A DNA stretch of 64,000 nucleotides from Aestuariicoccus sp032586235 (GTDB lineage: Bacteria > Pseudomonadota > Alphaproteobacteria > Rhodobacterales > Rhodobacteraceae). Of this stretch, positions 25,005 through 33,093 are shown piece after piece. The stretch lies in NCBI RefSeq assembly GCF_032586235.1, contig NZ_JAWHTD010000015.1, positions 24,148-88,147 of the forward strand, in the 5' to 3' direction. The first letter of the stretch is position 1; each line of letters opens with the position of its first letter. Under the pieces are notes generated by a model. The model searched no databases. It saw only the letters and a list, made by a program, of their open reading frames with translations, and had not been told where the DNA came from. The position numbers and the translations under genes are program-made.

Positions 25005-26378
25005 GTGATGACCACCCACGCCATGACATACCGCCAGCATCTGCGCGCCATCCTCGGCCTCGGCCTGCCGCTGATCGGCGGGCATCTGGCGCAATTCGCC
25101 ATCGGGCTGACCGACACGGTGATGATCGGCTGGTACGGCGTGCCCGAGCTGGCGGCGCTGACGCTGGCGGCGACGCTTTTCTTCACGCTCTTTCTGGTCG
25201 GGTCGGGCTTTGCCTGGGCGGTCATGCCCATGGTTGCCAATTTCGCCGCGCGCGGGGAGGAGACCCAGATCCGCCGCGCCACCCGTATGGCGCTGTGGCT
25301 GTCCATCGCCTATTTCGCGCTGAGCATGCCCGCGCTGTGGTTCGCCGATCCGATCCTGCGGGCGCTGGGCCAGACCGAGCAGATCGCGGCGGATGCGCAG
25401 ACCTATCTGCGCATCGCCGGGTGGGGCATGTTGCCCGCGCTTTTCGTGATGGTGCTGAAAAACTACCTCGCCGCGCTCGAGTTCACCCGCGTCGCGTTTT
25501 GGGTCACCGTGGTGGCGGCGCTGGCCAACGGGCTGGGGAATTACGCGCTGATCTTCGGCAATTGGGGCGCGCCGGAACTGGGCCTGCGCGGCGCGGCCAT
25601 CGCGTCGATCGTGACACAGGTGCTGAGCGTGCTGGGCATGTTGGGCTATGCGCTCTGGCGGCTGCCCGAACACACGCTGCTGCGGCGGTTCTGGAACCCC
25701 GACACCGAGATGCTGGCACGGGTCTTTGCGCTGGGGGTGCCCATCGGCCTGACCAGCCTGGCCGAGGTCGGCATGTTCGCCGCGACCGCCGTGATGATGG
25801 GCTGGCTGGGCACCGTGCCGCTGGCCGCACACGGGATCGCGCTGCAGATCTCGTCGGCCACCTTCATGGCGCATCTGGGTCTGGCCAACGTGGCGACGGT
25901 GCGCGCGGGCAATGCGCTGGGGCGCGGCGATGGCGACCACCTGCGGCGCGGCGCGGCGGTGGCGCTGGCGGCCTCGGGGGCGGTGGTGGCGGCGACGATC
26001 CTGCTGTTCCTGGGGGCTCCGGCGTGGCTCATGGGCCTTTTCGTCGATCCGGCGGATCCGGCGCGGGACGCAATAGTCGCGGCGGGCGTCACGTTCCTGG
26101 CGGTGGCGGCGCTGTTCCAGCTGGTCGACGCCGCACAGGTGGTGACGCTGGGGCTGTTGCGCGGGCTGCAGGATACCCGCGTGCCGATGCTGATCGCGGC
26201 ACTCGCCTATTGGGGCCTGGGCCTGCCCGGCGCTTACGTCTTCGGCCTCACGCTGGGATACGGCGGGCCGGGGATCTGGTTCGGCCTGGTGCTGGGGCTG
26301 GGCGTTGCGGCGGTGCTGCTGCTGACGCGGTTCCAACGGCACAGCCGCGTGGCAATTCCCGCGGCTACTGGCAGTTGA
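25005..26378 (+). CDS. MATE family efflux transporter
   Basis: This 457-residue protein has about twelve hydrophobic segments in two homologous halves and MATE-type motifs such as LTDTVMIGWYGVPELAALTLA (about residues 35-55) and LTSLAEVGMFAATAVMMGWLG in the second half. It resembles NorM-type multidrug/cation antiporters. Two ATG codons in tandem open the frame and neither has a strong ribosome-binding site, so the start is approximate. The 3' end overlaps the convergent VOC gene by 14 bases. Confidence 0.9.
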   Translation: MMTTHAMTYRQHLRAILGLGLPLIGGHLAQFAIGLTDTVMIGWYGVPELAALTLAATLFFTLFLVGSGFAWAVMPMVANFAARGEETQIRRATRMALWLSIAYFALSMPALWFADPILRALGQTEQIAADAQTYLRIAGWGMLPALFVMVLKNYLAALEFTRVAFWVTVVAALANGLGNYALIFGNWGAPELGLRGAAIASIVTQVLSVLGMLGYALWRLPEHTLLRRFWNPDTEMLARVFALGVPIGLTSLAEVGMFAATAVMMGWLGTVPLAAHGIALQISSATFMAHLGLANVATVRAGNALGRGDGDHLRRGAAVALAASGAVVAATILLFLGAPAWLMGLFVDPADPARDAIVAAGVTFLAVAALFQLVDAAQVVTLGLLRGLQDTRVPMLIAALAYWGLGLPGAYVFGLTLGYGGPGIWFGLVLGLGVAAVLLLTRFQRHSRVAIPAATGS

Positions 26379-26763
26379 CCATCCACGGCACGCCGAAGCG
26401 GTCGGTGCAGGTGCCAAAGCCCTTGGCCCAGAAAGTCTCGGCAAAGGCCATCGTCACCTCGCCGCCCTCGGCCAGCCGGTCAAAAAGCGCCTTGCCGCGT
26501 GCCGGATCGCCGCAGTTGATCTGCAGCGTCACGCCGCGATAGCCGCCCTCGGCCCCGGGCATGTCCGAGGCATGGATCTCGCCGCCCTCGAAGGTCACAT
26601 GGCCATGCGCCAGCATCTCGCGGTTGGCGTCGGTGACCCAGCTCTGGTCCGGCATGTCGGCCATTTTCATCAGCGAGGCGACCTCGCCGTCCAGAACGCG
26701 GGCGTAGAAGTGCAGGGCGGTGGCGGCATTGCCGCCGAAGCTCAGGTAGGGGTTGAGTCGCAT
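26365..26763 (-). CDS. PhnB-like VOC family protein
   Basis: This 132-residue protein has the glyoxalase/bleomycin-resistance fold of the PhnB-type subfamily: an N-terminal NPYLSFGGNAATALHFYARVL and a C-terminal FGTCTDRFGVPWMVNC. The subfamily lacks a proven common activity. CCGGAGGAACGCCC before the ATG fixes the start. Confidence 0.88.
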   Translation of the reverse strand: MRLNPYLSFGGNAATALHFYARVLDGEVASLMKMADMPDQSWVTDANREMLAHGHVTFEGGEIHASDMPGAEGGYRGVTLQINCGDPARGKALFDRLAEGGEVTMAFAETFWAKGFGTCTDRFGVPWMVNCQ

Positions 26764-26863
26764 GGGCGTTCCTCCGGTTGCCGTGCCAGGATAGCACATC
26801 TTGCACCCGGCCCGCCCCCCGACTAGACACCGCGCGGAACCGCGCGTGGCAAGGAGATGGGAC

Positions 26864-27961
26864 ATGGGCTTTAAAATGGGGATCGTGGGGCTGCCCAACG
26901 TGGGCAAGTCGACGCTCTTCAACGCGCTGACCCGGACGGCGGCGGCGCAGGCGGCGAACTTTCCGTTCTGCACCATCGAGCCCAACGTGGGCGACGTGGC
27001 GGTGCCCGACGCGCGGCTCGACAGGCTGGCGGAGATCGCCAAGTCCAAGCAGATCATTCCCACCCGCATGACCTTCGTCGACATCGCCGGGCTGGTGAAG
27101 GGCGCGTCCAAGGGCGAGGGGCTGGGCAACCAGTTCCTGGCCAACATCCGCGAGGTCGACGCCATCGCCCATGTGCTGCGCTGCTTCGAGGATGACGACG
27201 TGACCCATGTCGAGGGCCGCGTCGATCCGGTGGCCGATGCCGAGACCATCGAGACAGAGCTGATGATCGCCGATATCGAATCGATCGAGAAGCGGTTGCA
27301 GAACATCGTCCGCAAGGTGCGCGGCGGCGACAAGGAGGCGGTGCAGCAGGAACGGCTGATGAAGGCCGCGCTGGAGGCGCTCGAGGCCGGCCACCCCGCG
27401 CGCACGGTCGAGGTCGACGCCGAGGACGTCAAGGCCTGGCGGATGCTGCAACTGCTGACGACGAAGCCGGTGCTTTATGTCTGCAACGTCGACGAGGCCG
27501 AGGCCGCGACGGGCAACGCGCTCTCGGCCAAGGTGGCCGAGATGGCGGCGGCGCAGGGCAATTCGCACGTGGTGATCTCGGCCAAGATCGAGGAAGAGAT
27601 CAGCCAGTTGGACCCGGAAGAGGCCGAGATGTTCCTGTCGGAGATGGGGCTGGAGGAGCCGGGGCTCGACCGGCTGATCCGCGCGGGCTACGAGCTCTTG
27701 CAGCTGGAGACCTATTTTACCGTGGGCCCGAAAGAGGCGCGCGCCTGGACCATCAAGCGCGGTACGCTGGCGCCGCAGGCGGCGGGCGTGATCCACGGCG
27801 ATTTCGAGAAGGGCTTCATCCGCGCCGAGACGGTGGCCTATGACGATTTCGTCAGCCTGGGCGGCGAGCAGGCGGCGCGGGACGCTGGCAAGCTCAGGGC
27901 CGAGGGCAAGGCCTATGTGGTCAAGGACGGCGACGTGCTGCACTTCCTTTTCAACACCTGA
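26864..27961 (+). CDS. ychF: Redox-regulated ribosome-associated ATPase YchF
   Basis: The 365-residue protein is a full-length YchF/OLA1. The P-loop GLPNVGKSTLFNALT (about residues 9-23) is followed by the IEPNVG switch region, a coiled-coil insertion and the C-terminal TGS domain ending LHFLFNT. It binds ATP in preference to GTP and associates with ribosomes. AAGGAG nine bases upstream supports the start. Confidence 0.97.
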   Translation: MGFKMGIVGLPNVGKSTLFNALTRTAAAQAANFPFCTIEPNVGDVAVPDARLDRLAEIAKSKQIIPTRMTFVDIAGLVKGASKGEGLGNQFLANIREVDAIAHVLRCFEDDDVTHVEGRVDPVADAETIETELMIADIESIEKRLQNIVRKVRGGDKEAVQQERLMKAALEALEAGHPARTVEVDAEDVKAWRMLQLLTTKPVLYVCNVDEAEAATGNALSAKVAEMAAAQGNSHVVISAKIEEEISQLDPEEAEMFLSEMGLEEPGLDRLIRAGYELLQLETYFTVGPKEARAWTIKRGTLAPQAAGVIHGDFEKGFIRAETVAYDDFVSLGGEQAARDAGKLRAEGKAYVVKDGDVLHFLFNT

Positions 27962-27964
27962 GGT

Positions 27965-27998
27965 GCGGGGACGGTGCGCAGTGAATGCGCACCCTACG
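27965..27998. repeat. Intergenic palindromic repeat, copy 1
   Basis: The core GGTGCGCA-GTGAA-TGCGCACC forms an 8-bp stem with a 5-nt loop, embedded in a 34-bp unit that recurs with one base deleted at 28080-28112. It directly follows the ychF stop. Confidence 0.75.
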
Positions 27999-28030
27999 GC
28001 GGTGGGATGGTAGTTGGGTCAGCCATGCTG

Positions 28031-28051
28031 ACGTTTAACTTATTGAAACGT
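28031..28051. promoter_or_regulatory. AT-rich inverted repeat between ychF and the aldolase gene
   Basis: ACGTTT and AAACGT are perfect 6-bp arms with a 9-nt spacer, followed by TAGGTTTTATTT on the plus strand. This could be a weak terminator for ychF or a protein-binding site. Confidence 0.3.
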
Positions 28052-28079
28052 TAGGTTTTATTTCTGAGTGTTGAAGGCG

Positions 28080-28112
28080 GCGGGGACGGTGCGCATGAAT
28101 GCGCACCCTACG
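28080..28112. repeat. Intergenic palindromic repeat, copy 2
   Basis: Second copy of the unit at 27965-27998, with core GGTGCGCA-TGAA-TGCGCACC. The two copies are in direct orientation 115 bp apart and bracket an AT-rich segment. Downstream of the aldolase gene on the minus strand it may act as a transcript-end hairpin. Confidence 0.75.
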
Positions 28113-28182
28113 CTGCGGGGGTCTGCCGATCCACCGAATCAATCGTTGAGGCAGATGTCGGACTCCTGAAGGCGGCGCGCGC

Positions 28183-29007
28183 TCAGCGCAGCCCCGCGAT
28201 CACCCGCCGCGCCGCCGCTTCCAGCGGCGCCTCGGTGGCGCGCAGGATCGCAATCCGGTCGAAGGCGTCCGGATCGGCGTCAAGCGCGCCGCGCAGCGCC
28301 GCGCCGAAGGCCATGCGCAGTTCGGTCCCGATGTTGAATTTGCAGATCGCCGAGCCGTGCGCCAGCGCGCGGCGCTGCGCGTGGGGCACGCCCGATCCGC
28401 CGTGGATCACCAGCGGTACATTCGTCACCGCCTCGATGGCGCGCAGGCGCGCCTCGTCCAGGCCCGCGCCCGCCGCCTGCTGCAGGTGCACGTTGCCCAC
28501 CGACACCGCCATGGCGTCGACCCCGGTCTCGCGCGCAAAGCGCCCGGCCTCGGCCGGGTCGGTGCCATGGGAGGCCGCGCCGCCGTCATAGCCCACCTCG
28601 CCGATCTCGCCTTCGCAGGACACGCCAGCGGCATGGGCCATCTCGGCGATGGCGCGGGTCCGGGCGATGTTGTCGGCGAGCGGCAGCTTCGAGCCGTCGA
28701 ACATCACCGAACTGAAGCCCACCTCGATGGCCGCCGCGCAATCGGCGGCGTCGCAGCCGTGATCGAGATGCGCCACCACCGGCACGGACGCCGCTTCTGC
28801 CAGTGCGCGGAACATCGCGCCCCAGACCGGGATCGGCATATGCGCCCGTGCGCCGGGCCCGGCCTGCAGGATGACCGGCGCGCGCTCGGCCTCGGCGGCG
28901 CGGACATAGGCACGCGCGTCCTCCCAGCCCAGGCAGACCACACCGGCGACCGCATGGCCATGCGCCAGGGCCGGGCCCAGAACCTCGCTCAGCGTTACCA
29001 GCGGCAT
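28183..29007 (-). CDS. iolJ: Class II aldolase (FbaA/IolJ-like)
   Basis: The 274-residue protein is a zinc-dependent ketose-bisphosphate aldolase. Visible metal and phosphate motifs are AHLDHG, SVMFDGSKLPL, CEGEIGEVG, VIHGGSGVP and KFNIGTELR. Downstream of iolB and an iolC kinase it is best read as 5-dehydro-2-deoxyphosphogluconate aldolase (IolJ), yielding dihydroxyacetone phosphate and malonate semialdehyde. A fructose- or tagatose-bisphosphate aldolase cannot be excluded. It is not homologous to the DUF2090 domain proposed for the same step in the 6.5-kb gene. Confidence 0.82.
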   Translation of the reverse strand: MPLVTLSEVLGPALAHGHAVAGVVCLGWEDARAYVRAAEAERAPVILQAGPGARAHMPIPVWGAMFRALAEAASVPVVAHLDHGCDAADCAAAIEVGFSSVMFDGSKLPLADNIARTRAIAEMAHAAGVSCEGEIGEVGYDGGAASHGTDPAEAGRFARETGVDAMAVSVGNVHLQQAAGAGLDEARLRAIEAVTNVPLVIHGGSGVPHAQRRALAHGSAICKFNIGTELRMAFGAALRGALDADPDAFDRIAILRATEAPLEAAARRVIAGLR

Positions 29008-29077
29008 GGCCGGCCCCCTGGCGCTGCGCGTGGGTCCCGAGGAAAGGCCGCAAGGGCTTGACGAGGGGCGCGCCGGA

Positions 29078-29917
29078 TCATTTGAACTTGGCGACCATGT
29101 CCATGATGCCGGGGATCGTATGCAGCTGCTCGGCATGGGTCGGCTGGAAGTACTGCTTGAGCGAACGCTGGGTCAGGCCGCCGAGGATGGTAAAGTAATA
29201 CATCTCGTAGCCCGGCAGCACGCAGCAGGGGTGATACCCCTTGTCGATCAGCACCGTCGAGCGGTCCATGATGTGATAGGCGTCGCCCGGCTCGTTATCG
29301 ACCCGCTGCAGCATCTGCAGCCCCGAGCCGTAATTCGGGCGGAAGCGGAAGTTGTAGGTCTCGTCGTGCCGCGTCTCGTCCGGAAGCCGGTCGGTGTCGT
29401 GCTTGTGGCTGGGAAAGCCCGACCAGCCGCCCGCACCGACTGTGAACAGCTCGCTCACCAGCAGGCGGCCCACGCGGTCGTGGTACTGCGCGCCGAGAAT
29501 GTGCTTGATCTTGCGGTGGGTCTTGGTGCCGTCCGAGCCGTATTGCACCACGTCGAGATCCTTGGCGCGCACGTCGAAGGGTTTCAGCACCTCGTCGTAT
29601 TTCGCGCCCGCAACAAAGCATTCGGTGTCGGTGCGCGCGGTGATGCGGGTGGCCGCGCCGGACGGCACGTAGACGCCCTCGGGATCGCCGTCCCAGACGT
29701 CGACGCCACGGTTGCCGATGTCGGCGAAGGTCTCGCCGCAGGTCTCCACGGTCACGGTGCCGGTGGCTGGGGCGACGCAGGTCTCGTAGCCCGGCACGGC
29801 ATAGTCGAAGGTTTCGCCGGCCTTCAGCGTGACGATGTTGAAGTAGTTGAGCGGCACCAGGTCGTGATCGGGGCCGACGATGGGTTCGTTGCGATTGTCG
29901 TGCGGGGGGATGTGCAT
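29078..29917 (-). CDS. iolB: 5-deoxy-glucuronate isomerase
   Basis: The protein (279 residues from this start) is a bicupin IolB. Its metal-site region WSGFPSHKHDTD...DETRHDETYNFRF and the C-terminal GYHPCCVLPGYEMYYFTILGG are diagnostic. It converts 5-deoxy-glucuronate, the IolD product, to 2-deoxy-5-keto-gluconate for IolC. I prefer the ATG at 29917 because AAGGA lies 8 bases upstream; an ATG six bases earlier is nearly in contact with that sequence. This is the only iolB in the window, so the 5-9 kb iol operon depends on it or on a copy elsewhere. Confidence 0.94.
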   Translation of the reverse strand: MHIPPHDNRNEPIVGPDHDLVPLNYFNIVTLKAGETFDYAVPGYETCVAPATGTVTVETCGETFADIGNRGVDVWDGDPEGVYVPSGAATRITARTDTECFVAGAKYDEVLKPFDVRAKDLDVVQYGSDGTKTHRKIKHILGAQYHDRVGRLLVSELFTVGAGGWSGFPSHKHDTDRLPDETRHDETYNFRFRPNYGSGLQMLQRVDNEPGDAYHIMDRSTVLIDKGYHPCCVLPGYEMYYFTILGGLTQRSLKQYFQPTHAEQLHTIPGIMDMVAKFK

Positions 29918-29932
29918 GGGCATTGTCCTTTG

Positions 29933-30910
29933 TCAGGGATCGGTTGGGCCGGGGTGGCCCTGCAGAAAGGCGGCAAGCTCGGGGCGGGTCGGCATGGCCG
30001 GGGCGCAGCCCGGGCGCGAAACGGTGACCGCCGCGCAGGCCGAGCCGCGCAGCAGCGCGTCGTGCAGGCTGTGGCCCTCGGCCAGCGAGGCCATGAGCCC
30101 CGCCATGAAGCTGTCGCCCGCGCCGGTGGGCTTGAGCGCCTCGACCGGGTAGATCCCGGTGCGCAGCTCGCGGCCCTGAAAGAAGGTGATCGCGCCCTCG
30201 GCGCCCATTTTGTAGACCACCAGCCGCCCGTCGGCGGCCAGAGCGCGGGCCTTTTCCAACCCCTTGTCGAAGCTGCCCGCCATAAAGCCGAATTCCTCGT
30301 CGTTGCCGACGATCATGTCGCATTGCGCGGCGGCGCGGCTGAGCACATCGGCCGCGACCTCGGGGCCGGGCCAGCTGTAGGGGCGGTAATCCACGTCGAA
30401 GATGATCGGCAGGCCGGCGGCGCGGGCGCGCTCGAAAGCGGCGAAGGCGGCGCCGCGCGACGGCTCGGCGGCAAAGACCGTGCCGGCGGTGATCAGCGCG
30501 CCGTAGGCGGTGTAATCGACCGCCGCGACATCGTCCTGGGTCATCTCGAAATCGGCGGCGCCGTTGCGGTAGATCACGGTGGTGTGGCCCTCGACCCGGG
30601 AATCGTAGACCGCCAGCGAATTGCGCAGCTCGCCGCCCACCGACCGGACATGCCGCCGGTCCACGCCGTAATGATCCAGTTGGTTGAGGCAGAACCGCCC
30701 CACCGCGTCGTCGCTGACCGAGGTCACCAGCGCAGCTTTGCCGCCCAGCTTGCAGATGCCCGCCGCCGTATTGGCCGCCGACCCGCCGAGCGCGGCGTGA
30801 AACACCGCGCCGTGTTCGACGCTGGTGCCGGGCGGGTCGGGGAAGAAATCCATCCCGGCGCGGCCCACGATCAGGAAATCGTTGCGCGCGATGCCCTCCA
30901 TCAAGTCCAT
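29933..30910 (-). CDS. iolC: 5-dehydro-2-deoxygluconokinase (PfkB family, second copy)
   Basis: This 325-residue ribokinase-family kinase has LGGSAANTAAGICKLGG near residue 42, FDVDYRPYSW in the centre and the catalytic PTGAGDSFMAG near the C-terminus. It lacks the DUF2090 tail of the copy at 6554-8488. It is the first gene of the leftward set kinase-iolB-aldolase, with GGGGAGG before the ATG and an 18-bp palindromic operator about 60 bases upstream. It should phosphorylate 2-deoxy-5-keto-gluconate for the adjacent class II aldolase. Confidence 0.9.
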   Translation of the reverse strand: MDLMEGIARNDFLIVGRAGMDFFPDPPGTSVEHGAVFHAALGGSAANTAAGICKLGGKAALVTSVSDDAVGRFCLNQLDHYGVDRRHVRSVGGELRNSLAVYDSRVEGHTTVIYRNGAADFEMTQDDVAAVDYTAYGALITAGTVFAAEPSRGAAFAAFERARAAGLPIIFDVDYRPYSWPGPEVAADVLSRAAAQCDMIVGNDEEFGFMAGSFDKGLEKARALAADGRLVVYKMGAEGAITFFQGRELRTGIYPVEALKPTGAGDSFMAGLMASLAEGHSLHDALLRGSACAAVTVSRPGCAPAMPTRPELAAFLQGHPGPTDP

Positions 30911-30968
30911 TCCGGCCTCCCCTTCCGACGATCGCGTGTTGCACGCGCCCGGGCTTTAGGATACAAAT

Positions 30969-30986
30969 TTTGCAACCGGTTGCAAA
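30969..30986. promoter_or_regulatory. LacI-type operator in the divergent promoter of the second iol locus
   Basis: TTTGCAACCGGTTGCAAA is a perfect 18-bp palindrome with the central CG of LacI/GalR-family operators. It lies in the 99-bp spacer between the divergent kinase and dehydrogenase genes, 24 bases from the latter's start. A near-identical site occurs before the LacI gene at 34248-35252, the obvious cognate regulator. Confidence 0.85.
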
Positions 30987-31009
30987 TTGAAAAGAGCGGG
31001 GGGCGGTCC

Positions 31010-32110
31010 ATGCCGGACATCGGGATCGGAGTCATTGGCGGGGGCTATATGGGCAAGGCCCATTCGGTGGCCTTTGCCGCCGTGGGCGCGGTCTTCGAGA
31101 CCGCGCTGCGCCCGCGTCTGGCGGCGATCTGCGGTGCCTCGCCCGCCTCGGGCGCGCGCTATGCGGCGGCTTATGGATTCGCGCGCGGGGCCAGCGACTG
31201 GCGCGATCTGGTGAACGACCCGACCGTCGAGGCGGTGGTCATCGCCTCGCCCCAGGCCACCCACCGCGAAATCGCCGAGGCCGCGCTGGCGCTGGGCAAG
31301 CCGGTGCTCTGCGAAAAGCCCATGGGGCTGAACGTGGGCGACGCCCGCGCCATGGTCGCCGCCGCCGAGGCCGCGGGCGTGGCCAACATGGTGGCCTACA
31401 ACTACATCCGCACGCCCGCCTCGCAATACGCCCGCCAGCTCGTGGCCGAGGGCGCGCTGGGCCGCATCACCCATTTCCGCGGCGAGCATACCGAGGATTT
31501 CCACAATGAGGACGTGCTGGGCGAGTGGCGCTTTGCCGGCGAGGCCAATGGCTGCCTTGGCGATCTGACCCCGCATATCATCAACGCCGCGCTGGCCATC
31601 ATGGGCCCGATTGATGAGCTGAGCGCCGTGATGGAGACGGTCTATCCCGAAAGGGGCGGCGTGCCGGTCACCAATGACGACCAGGTGCAGATGATGGTGC
31701 GCTTTGCCAGCGGCGCGGGCGGGCATCTGGCCTCGAGCCGCGTCGCCACAGGGCGCAAGATGGGCTATGCCTATGAGATCACAGGCACCCAGGGCGCGAT
31801 CCGCTTCGACCAGGAGGATCAGAACGCGCTCTGGCTCTATCACGCCGATGCGCCGCCCGCGCAGCGCGGGTTTCGCAAGATCCTGACCGGCCCCGCGCAT
31901 CCCGATTATCTGCCGTTCTGTCAGGGGCCGGGGCATGGCACCGGCTATCAGGACCAGATCATCATCGAGGCGCATGATTTCCTGAAGGCCATCGACGGCG
32001 GCGCGCCGGTCTGGCCCACCTTCCGCGACGGGCTCGAGGTGCATCGGGTCATCGCCGCCGCCCGCGCCTCGCACGCCACGCGGGGCTGGACCAAACCCGC
32101 TGAGTATTGA
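31010..32110 (+). CDS. Gfo/Idh/MocA family oxidoreductase (second iol locus, first)
   Basis: The 366-residue dehydrogenase has GVIGGGYMGKAHS at the N-terminus, the EKP motif in LCEKPMGLN (about residue 103) and the downstream GCLGDLTPHIINAAL active-site region. It is of the IolG/IolX type and should oxidise an inositol isomer or a related sugar with NAD(P). It is the first rightward gene from the divergent operator, followed 9 bases later by an IolE-like gene. The precise substrate is unknown. Confidence 0.87.
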   Translation: MPDIGIGVIGGGYMGKAHSVAFAAVGAVFETALRPRLAAICGASPASGARYAAAYGFARGASDWRDLVNDPTVEAVVIASPQATHREIAEAALALGKPVLCEKPMGLNVGDARAMVAAAEAAGVANMVAYNYIRTPASQYARQLVAEGALGRITHFRGEHTEDFHNEDVLGEWRFAGEANGCLGDLTPHIINAALAIMGPIDELSAVMETVYPERGGVPVTNDDQVQMMVRFASGAGGHLASSRVATGRKMGYAYEITGTQGAIRFDQEDQNALWLYHADAPPAQRGFRKILTGPAHPDYLPFCQGPGHGTGYQDQIIIEAHDFLKAIDGGAPVWPTFRDGLEVHRVIAAARASHATRGWTKPAEY

Positions 32111-32119
32111 GGAGCCATC

Positions 32120-33007
32120 ATGATCCAGATCGGCAATGCCCCCTGTTCCTGGGGGGTCGAATTCGCGGACGACCCGCGCAATCCGCAATGGCGCGAGGTG
32201 CTGCGCCAATGCGCCGAGGCGGGCTATACCGGGATCGAGCTGGGGCCGGTGGGCTTCATGCCCGAGAACCCCGACGAGCTGGGCGCGGCGCTGGAGGAAT
32301 TCGGCCTGACCCTGATCGGCGGGGTGGTGTTCCGCCCGTTCCATGACCCGGACGCCTGGCGCGACGTGGTGGACGGGGCCGAGCGCACCTGCCGGGCGCT
32401 GGTGGCGCATGGCGCGCGGCACCTGGTGCTGATCGACTCGATCTCGCCCCGGCGCGCGCCCACCGCCGGACGCGCCTCGGAGGCCGAGCAAATGGACGCC
32501 GCCGAATGGCGCGCCTTCCGCGACCGGATCGTGACCATCGCCGAGATGGGGGCCAAGGTCTATGGGCTGACGGTGTCGATCCACGCCCATGCGGGCGGGT
32601 TCATCGACTTCGAGCCCGAGCTTGAGCGGCTGCTGGCCGAGGTCGACCCCGATCTGCTGAAGATCTGCCTCGACACCGGGCATCATTCCTATGCGGGCTA
32701 CGATCCGGTGGCCTTCATGCAGCGGCATATGGACCGGATTTCCTATATGCATTTCAAGGATATCGACCCGGCGGTGAAGGCGCAGGTGATCGAGAACCGG
32801 ACCGGGTTCTACGAGGCCTGCGGGCAGGGGATTTTCTGCAACCTCGGCCAGGGCGACGTGGATTTCGGGGCGGTGCGGAAGGTGCTGCTGGACGCCGGTT
32901 TCGACGGCTGGTGCACGGTCGAGCAGGATTGCGACCCGACGCTCGACGTCTCGCCGCTGGACGACGCGAGGGCCAATCGCGGCTATCTGCACAGCATCGG
33001 GTTTTAG
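32120..33007 (+). CDS. iolE: Inosose dehydratase-like TIM barrel (second IolE)
   Basis: This 295-residue protein starts IQIGNAPCSWGVEF, a form of the N-terminal signature of IolE proteins. The barrel has metal-site segments in IHAHAGGFIDFE, CLDTGHHSYAGYD, YMHFKDID and TVEQDCDP. It is more IolE-like at its N-terminus than the copy at 3805-4713. Together with the flanking dehydrogenases it probably processes an inosose formed from another inositol isomer. GAGG precedes the ATG. Confidence 0.83.
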   Translation: MIQIGNAPCSWGVEFADDPRNPQWREVLRQCAEAGYTGIELGPVGFMPENPDELGAALEEFGLTLIGGVVFRPFHDPDAWRDVVDGAERTCRALVAHGARHLVLIDSISPRRAPTAGRASEAEQMDAAEWRAFRDRIVTIAEMGAKVYGLTVSIHAHAGGFIDFEPELERLLAEVDPDLLKICLDTGHHSYAGYDPVAFMQRHMDRISYMHFKDIDPAVKAQVIENRTGFYEACGQGIFCNLGQGDVDFGAVRKVLLDAGFDGWCTVEQDCDPTLDVSPLDDARANRGYLHSIGF

Positions 33008-33015
33008 CATAACCT

Positions 33016-33038
33016 GGCCCCGGACATGGTCCGGGGCC
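33016..33038. repeat. GC-rich hairpin between IolE-like and Gfo/Idh genes
   Basis: GGCCCCGGAC-ATG-GTCCGGGGCC is a perfect 10-bp stem with a 3-nt loop. A second related stretch (33050-33070) follows and is nearly repeated at 60290-60311, so these belong to a dispersed GC-rich repeat family. It may lower expression of the downstream dehydrogenase. Confidence 0.7.
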
Positions 33039-33093
33039 GCCTGGCCAAGAGGCCCCGGATCAGGTCCGGGACAAGCGCGGAAAGGGACTTCCA

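Noticed and set aside
27965..28112. CRISPR-like array after ychF
   Set aside because: Only two repeat units with an 81-bp spacer and no cas genes; the units are palindromic intergenic repeats.
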